Assembly: GCA_021825785.1 (NCBI GenBank)
Contig: JAKAGP010000028.1
Location: 1 to 10,304, forward strand
Reading direction: 5' to 3'
DNA from: Nitrospirota bacterium
GTDB lineage: Bacteria > Nitrospirota > Thermodesulfovibrionia > Thermodesulfovibrionales > JdFR-88
Length of the DNA: 10,304 nucleotides
Below, piece by piece: positions 6,961 through 10,304 of the stretch (within the stretch, counting starts at the first letter, position 1; each line of letters opens with the position of its first letter). Position numbers and translations under genes: made by a program. The notes beneath the pieces were generated by a model, which did not search any database, was not told where the DNA came from, and worked only from the letters and a program-made list of their open reading frames with translations.

Positions 6961-8087
6961 CGTGTGAACCACCCTTCCCCGGATGCGGGCGGCAGGTCGG
7001 AGCCATGTATCTGCGAATGGCAGTCCGTGCACCTGGTATAGAGGGCGGCCCTGCGCGCCAGAGGATCGGCCGGATTTATCCTGTGCCCTTCATGGCACTG
7101 GAGGCAGAGAAAAGGCTGCCTCAGCTTAAGCAGGTCGTTGTTCGGCGAGCCGTGCTGGTTGTGGCAGATAAGGCAGTTTTCCGTGTTTTCCGCATGCTCG
7201 TAAATGAAGGGGCCCTCCTTGTCCGCGTGGCACTGGGTGCAGGTGGCCTTGATAGTCGGTTTCCTTAAAAGCTTAGGGTTTCCCCCGTGGGGGTCGTGAC
7301 AGTCGGTGCAGAATATCTTGCCTTCGGGCACCGGATGATGGCTTGGCTGATTGAATTCGCTCTTGACGTCCTGGTGGCACCTGAAACACATCGCAGCCGT
7401 GTCCCTGGGGCTCACGATGAGGTCCGGCCCGTGGTGGATATTGTGGCAATCCTCGCAGGCCACGCCGTTTAGGGCATGGGGGCTTGTGTCCCAGGCGTGA
7501 AGATTGAAAGTGGCGTTGCCGGTATGGCATTTAAGGCATATCAGGGATTTCGCCGTCGGAGGCAGGCGCTTTATGTCGATGAGCGTTTTATAGTTGCAGG
7601 AGAGGATCTTCCCCTGCGCTTCCGCCTCCTTCACCTTCCGGCGCGTAAGCCCCTTTATGGCCAGGCTCCCCGGCCCGTGGCAGGACTCGCAGTCCACAAT
7701 AGGCAGGCCGGATTTGGGCGAGAGCTGGGCGCCCATCGTGCTCGCCTCAAAGTCCTTCTTTATCTGGTCGTGGTAATGGCAGGCCCTCAGGCAGTTGGCA
7801 TTGCCCACATAGTCGGCATCGAACCTGCCCACCAGCATCTTCTCATAATCCTTTATGGGTATAAGAGGCTTCGAGGTTTTCAGGGTCTCGCAGCCCGACG
7901 GCAACAGCAGGGCCGCCAGCGCCAGAAAAACTCCGGGGAGAAGAAACCTGCGAAAAGCAACACCCCTCCCCTTGTCCGCTGGGAGGTTCCATCCGGATGG
8001 ATTTTCACTTTCAACGCGGGGAGTTTTTCTATCTTTTATTTTTATTCGCTCGCTTGCCCCTTTCAGGACAATACGCTCGCTTTGCAT
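6957..8087 (-). CDS. Decaheme c-type cytochrome lipoprotein (MtrA/DmsE-like) of a porin-cytochrome conduit
   Basis: The product is a periplasmic-side electron carrier that would insert into the barrel encoded next and pass electrons across the outer membrane. The 376-aa product has nine CXXCH heme sites (Cys133, 184, 211, 234, 260, 283, 305, 328 and 353) plus one CX3CH site (Cys99-Cys103-His104), giving ten potential hemes, the count of MtrA/DmsE proteins. Many extra His residues are available as distal ligands. A hydrophobic stretch (48-63) ends in L-P-S-G-C66, a good lipobox, so it is probably a lipoprotein, unlike soluble MtrA. The ATG at 8087 gives an unusually long, charged 46-residue region before the hydrophobic core; I found no in-frame ATG, GTG or TTG closer to it. 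GGGGG lies just upstream of the ATG. The stop overlaps the barrel start, implying translational coupling. No outer-surface cytochrome gene is within the window. Confidence 0.9.
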   Translation of the reverse strand: MQSERIVLKGASERIKIKDRKTPRVESENPSGWNLPADKGRGVAFRRFLLPGVFLALAALLLPSGCETLKTSKPLIPIKDYEKMLVGRFDADYVGNANCLRACHYHDQIKKDFEASTMGAQLSPKSGLPIVDCESCHGPGSLAIKGLTRRKVKEAEAQGKILSCNYKTLIDIKRLPPTAKSLICLKCHTGNATFNLHAWDTSPHALNGVACEDCHNIHHGPDLIVSPRDTAAMCFRCHQDVKSEFNQPSHHPVPEGKIFCTDCHDPHGGNPKLLRKPTIKATCTQCHADKEGPFIYEHAENTENCLICHNQHGSPNNDLLKLRQPFLCLQCHEGHRINPADPLARRAALYTRCTDCHSQIHGSDLPPASGEGWFTR

Positions 8088-8122
8088 TAATCCCCCACTG
8101 CATATAAAAAAAGCCGTGGAAA

Positions 8123-8152
8123 AATATATATATTAGACCCTCAAAAAGTCAA
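8123..8152 (-). promoter_or_regulatory. Putative sigma70-type promoter for the cytochrome/barrel operon
   Basis: On the minus strand TTGACT (8152-8147) precedes an AT-repeat stretch in which TATATA lies 16 bp away or TATATT 18 bp away (8128-8123). This would start transcription near 8116, giving a leader of about 30 nt before the cytochrome ATG. The alternating AT tract makes the exact -10 box ambiguous. Confidence 0.5.
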
Positions 8153-8175
8153 GCTCGGGTAATCAGGTGTGTCAA

Positions 8176-8215
8176 GGCAAAGTAGAAATGTCCTACTTTG
8201 GGCAAAGTAGAAATG
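8176..8215. repeat. Tandem 15-bp direct repeat with an internal inverted copy, possible insertion-sequence end
   Basis: GGCAAAGTAGAAATG occurs at 8176-8190 and 8201-8215, a 25-bp period. Between them CTACTTT (8193-8199) is the inverse of the AAAGTAG core in both copies. Multiple short repeats at the ends are characteristic of IS21-type elements, where they bind the transposase, and this wording is familiar from such ends. No transposase gene is present, so this would be a solo remnant; a regulator-binding site is the alternative. Confidence 0.45.
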
Positions 8216-8244
8216 CCCGGTCATGGGGTTGTGCCCGCGTCAGG

Positions 8245-8277
8245 ATGGGGCCCCATGGCCGCTTGTTAAAGCGCGGC
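8245..8277. other. Perfect 12-bp palindrome and adjacent hairpin after the 379-aa gene
   Basis: ATGGGGCCCCAT (8245-8256) is a perfect palindrome. Directly beside it, 8258-8277 can form a hairpin (GCCG and CTT arms with a 2-nt bulge, TAAC loop on the minus strand). They follow the stop of the minus-strand 379-aa gene by less than 10 bp and may help end or stabilise its transcript. There is no T tract, so a classical intrinsic terminator is not shown. Confidence 0.4.
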
Positions 8278-8285
8278 GGGTGTGG

Positions 8286-9425
8286 CTAGGGAGCGATTTT
8301 TTTTATGGCCTTCTCGATGAATGCGGCTCCGCCGGAAAGGCAGGTTTGAACGATTTCAGAGCCGATCGCCTTTGCCTCCCTGTAAGTCTCATCAACCGCC
8401 TTTTCAACGCCTGTCCAGTCTGCCCGCCGGCCGTCTCCGCCTTTTTCAAGGAAAAGGCCGATGGCCTTGTCTATCCGCCCGGAAAGGAGCTTCCTGTAGC
8501 CCGCCAGGAAGACGGCGTAGAACGCCAGGGAACCCTCCTTCCTTCCGTCGATGATGTAGCGAAGCATCCCTTCAGGGCAGGTGTCCGCGAGCACGTCTTT
8601 CAAGGCCCTGAGGAACATGGCGTGCCTTGCCTCCCGGGTGTCCGCAAGCACCTCCGGCCATGCCGGGCCGAGCCTTTTCCGCTCGGCCGCCTCTCCAAGC
8701 TCGTGCCTTATGTACGTCCTCAGCTCCTCCTTCGAAACGGCTGACAGGATTTTTAAAATCCCGGGGTCTGCCTCGGCCCCGGCCTCCGCCTTGTGCAAAA
8801 TCCCCTGGCCGAGGCCGTAATACGAGAACGCCGCCTGCAGGAGACCGGATTGTTTTGCCCTGTATTCCTCGAATTTCTGCCATATGAGATTTTCATTGGT
8901 CTCCAGGCGCGCAAAGACGCAGTCCCCGACGAGCATGGCCGCCGCGGCCGAAAGGTCCCTCGCGTATTCCCTGCCGCAAGTATAGATTTCGAGGCCGTCG
9001 AGCCTCTCGCGCCCGATGACATCGGCAAGAAAGAATGTGGTCCTCAGATGGGGCCCGCAGCCGGCCGCGTAAACGAGCCTGCGGTCAGCCAGTATCCGGT
9101 TTATGCCGGGCAGATCAAACGGGTCGAAGCGTGAGCCGCCGTCAGGGCCGCTCGCCACACTGGCGGCCGGACCGGCCGGCCCCCCTGTCTCAACCAGTCC
9201 GAACGGACGCCCGGCAACCTCGCCCCAAAGGGCCTCCCTTTCGCCAATCCACCCGGATATAAGCGCGTTTTGCACCTTCTGCCAGGGCCGCAGGCCGTGC
9301 TCCGAGTAATATAGCTCCCGAAGCCTCATCAAAAGCCCGCAGACGGAATAAGCGCCCCAGCTTTTGGCGTCCGCGATATTGCAGTTGCCCTTTACGCTCT
9401 TTAAGAGCCTCTCATCGGGAGTCAT
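8286..9425 (-). CDS. Conserved protein of unknown function (resembles the Sfum_1244 family)
   Basis: A 379-residue soluble protein without signal peptide or membrane segments. Its N-terminus has C-N-I-A-D-A-K-S-W-G-A-Y-S-V-C (Cys15 and Cys29), then a helix L-L-M-R-L-R-E-L-Y and H-G-L-R-P-W. I associate this pattern with the uncharacterised Sfum_1244 family of sulfate-reducing and related anaerobes, from memory and without a search. A Gly/Ala/Pro-rich linker (about 79-99) interrupts the N-terminal part, and the rest is mostly helical, with further cysteines at 123, 140, 159, 293 and 362. No catalytic motif or heme/FeS signature was recognised. The ATG at 9425 has no clear ribosome site. The gene is divergent from truA, and 198 bp separate its end from the cytochrome gene, which has its own promoter. 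No function can be assigned. Confidence 0.75.
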   Translation of the reverse strand: MTPDERLLKSVKGNCNIADAKSWGAYSVCGLLMRLRELYYSEHGLRPWQKVQNALISGWIGEREALWGEVAGRPFGLVETGGPAGPAASVASGPDGGSRFDPFDLPGINRILADRRLVYAAGCGPHLRTTFFLADVIGRERLDGLEIYTCGREYARDLSAAAAMLVGDCVFARLETNENLIWQKFEEYRAKQSGLLQAAFSYYGLGQGILHKAEAGAEADPGILKILSAVSKEELRTYIRHELGEAAERKRLGPAWPEVLADTREARHAMFLRALKDVLADTCPEGMLRYIIDGRKEGSLAFYAVFLAGYRKLLSGRIDKAIGLFLEKGGDGRRADWTGVEKAVDETYREAKAIGSEIVQTCLSGGAAFIEKAIKKIAP

Positions 9426-9600
9426 TACTAAATGATAACACGGGTGTTTCAGGATGCGTAAACGGGCAGTCCGCCAATGCGCTTATTTGATGTAAATATA
9501 CTCCGGCGTTAAAATAAAAGGCTCTTCAGGGTTTAGTATGGGTTAAAATAGTTTCTCCTGAGGAAGATGGCAGGGGCACAGGGTTGAGAGGGCGGGGGAG
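9426..9600. other. Divergent intergenic stretch with a possible plus-strand promoter
   Basis: No gene was seen. On the plus strand TTGATG (9487-9492) and TAAAAT (9510-9515) are 17 bp apart and could form a sigma70-type promoter directed towards truA, but it lies about 330 bp from that start with two palindromes and a relic between. For the minus-strand 379-aa gene, TTTACG (9463-9458) and a TTATCA box lie just upstream of the start; both are weak. Confidence 0.3.
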
Positions 9601-9610
9601 GCTGTTATCT

Positions 9611-9629
9611 CCTCTCCCAAGGGGAGAGG
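9611..9629. repeat. GC-rich palindromic intergenic repeat
   Basis: CCTCTCCC (9611-9618) pairs with GGGAGAGG (9622-9629) around a short loop. It is followed by CAGGGAGAGGGTG, the common tail of such dispersed elements. It marks the 5' boundary of the DUF559 remnant. Similar copies lie at 9782-9802 and, degenerate, at 2511-2540. Confidence 0.65.
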
Positions 9630-9657
9630 CAGGGAGAGGGTGCTTAATAATGACTGA

Positions 9658-9781
9658 CAGACTGCAGAAGCATATGACGGCTTAAGGGATAACTGGCTTG
9701 AGAAGCAGGGATATCGAGTATTACGTTTCTGGGATAATGATGTCCTGCTGAATATTCAGGGAATTCTTGAGGCACCTTTAT
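9658..9781 (+). pseudogene. C-terminal remnant of a DUF559 (Vsr-like endonuclease fold) gene
   Basis: After an in-frame TGA (9655-9657) the plus strand encodes Q-T-A-E-A-Y-D-G-L-R-D-N-W-L-E-K-Q-G-Y-R, then V-L-R-F-W-D-N-D-V-L-L-N-I-Q-G-I-L-E. The W/F-L-x-x-x-G-Y-x-V-L-R-F-W-N/D-N-x-V-L core is the C-terminal signature of DUF559 proteins, small single-domain relatives of PD-(D/E)XK/Vsr nucleases. Their N-terminal half, with the catalytic residues, is missing. The remnant has no start, follows palindrome 9611-9629 and runs into palindrome 9782-9802, where the frame turns into translated repeat. It is not functional. Confidence 0.7.
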
Positions 9782-9802
9782 CCCCTCCCCTCAAGGGAGG
9801 GG
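9782..9802. repeat. GC-rich palindromic intergenic repeat
   Basis: CCCCTCCC (9782-9789) pairs with GGGAGGGG (9795-9802) around CTCAA. It is the same class as the copy at 9611-9629 and lies 46 bp before the truA start. It could act as a transcript-end hairpin for the relic, but no T run follows. Confidence 0.65.
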
Positions 9803-9847
9803 GAATACCCACAGGAAACCCGGTAGAGCCAAATAAAAAAACCGGAA

Positions 9848-10304
9848 ATGCCCGCAAGAAAGATAAGACTCCTGCTCGAATATGACGGCACCCGCTACAG
9901 CGGCTGGCAGAGCCAGCGCAAGGGCGATGGCGTCCCCACCATCCAGGAAGAAATTGAAAAGCAGTTGAAGAAACTCCTGAAATCGGGGGATGTGTCCGTC
10001 GTTTCCGCGGGAAGGACGGACGCGGGGGTGCATGCCCTGGGCCAGGTGGCGGCCTTTATCGCGGCAGAGGGCTTCGACCTGGCGCCGGACGTAGTGAGAA
10101 AGGCCATGAACGCCATGCTGCCTTCAGACATAAGCGTGATTGAGGCCGCCGACTGCCCCGCAATGTTCCACCCGAGACGGGACGCAATAAAAAAGACCTA
10201 TTTCTATCTGATCGCGGCCATGGCCCGCCCGCCCGTCTTTGTCAGGCCCTATTCGTGGCGGCTGCCTTTCCGCCTGGACCTGGAGCAGATGAAGATGGCT
10301 GCCC
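9848..10304 (+). CDS. truA: tRNA pseudouridine(38-40) synthase TruA, 5' part
   Basis: This enzyme converts uridines 38-40 of the tRNA anticodon arm to pseudouridine, a housekeeping cytoplasmic modification. The 152 codons in the window begin M-P-A-R-K-I-R-L-L-L-E-Y-D-G-T, the usual first strand. They contain G-W-Q-S-Q, T-I-Q-E-E-I-E, the catalytic loop A-G-R-T-D-A-G-V-H-A with the nucleophile Asp58, and F-H-P-R-R-D-A-I-K-K-T-Y-F-Y, the conserved substrate-binding stretch. The frame is open at the right edge, so the gene is incomplete only because the window ends; TruA is usually about 245-270 aa. The chosen ATG gives the standard N-terminus, but its ribosome site (CCGGAA) is weak and the upstream DNA is relic and repeat, so its promoter may be the weak one near 9487-9515. 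It is divergent from the 379-aa gene. Confidence 0.95.
   Translation, partial: MPARKIRLLLEYDGTRYSGWQSQRKGDGVPTIQEEIEKQLKKLLKSGDVSVVSAGRTDAGVHALGQVAAFIAAEGFDLAPDVVRKAMNAMLPSDISVIEAADCPAMFHPRRDAIKKTYFYLIAAMARPPVFVRPYSWRLPFRLDLEQMKMAA

Noticed and set aside
6961..7032. Upstream ATG start for the outer-membrane barrel
   Set aside because: It lies within the cytochrome coding region and would bury the signal peptide behind 24 charged residues; the GTG overlapping the cytochrome stop gives a normal signal peptide.
1..10304. tRNA and rRNA genes
   Set aside because: No cloverleaf with a T-arm GTTCRA-type motif and no rRNA-like sequence was seen on either strand.

Overview
The window looks like chromosomal DNA from a Gram-negative, anaerobic or electron-transferring bacterium. 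The evidence is an outer-membrane beta-barrel paired with a decaheme lipoprotein cytochrome, and a conserved protein resembling those of sulfate-reducing Desulfobacterota and Nitrospirota. The phylum is an inference; no rRNA or other taxonomic marker is present.

Layout, left to right. (1) 1-2050: a minus-strand two-gene cassette, visibly richer in A+T than the rest. It has a small secreted or anchored protein (161 aa) followed by a glycine/asparagine-rich beta-repeat protein cut by a stop codon inside its own repeat array. The cassette is preceded by a near-consensus sigma70-type promoter whose 18-bp spacer contains a run of 12 T, and by a leader of about 178 nt with several hairpins. (2) 2100-2640: no intact gene; an eroded coding relic (possibly class II aldolase) and a degenerate intergenic repeat. 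(3) 2641-4716: a SNF2-family helicase (minus) that seems to have lost its N-terminal part at a junction with the 3' end of a HEPN-domain gene on the plus strand (4735-4842). (4) 4960-8087: a two-gene minus-strand operon with its own promoter, a decaheme c-type cytochrome lipoprotein and a MtrB/PioB-type outer-membrane barrel, overlapping by the bases GTGA. Together they are the core of a porin-cytochrome conduit that moves electrons across the outer membrane. (5) 8088-8285: a spacer with the cytochrome promoter and a tandem 15-bp direct repeat resembling an insertion-sequence end. (6) 8286-9425: a conserved protein of unknown function (minus). (7) 9426-9847: an intergenic stretch with two GC-rich palindromic repeats bracketing the remnant of a DUF559 gene. 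(8) 9848-end: the start of truA (plus), running off the window.

The firmest functional unit is the cytochrome/barrel operon. The most interesting signals are the T12 tract in the promoter spacer ahead of the repeat-protein cassette, which suggests phase-variable expression; the structured leader behind it; the CX3CH first heme site of the cytochrome; and several gene relics at repeat or rearrangement points, showing that this locus has been reshuffled often.
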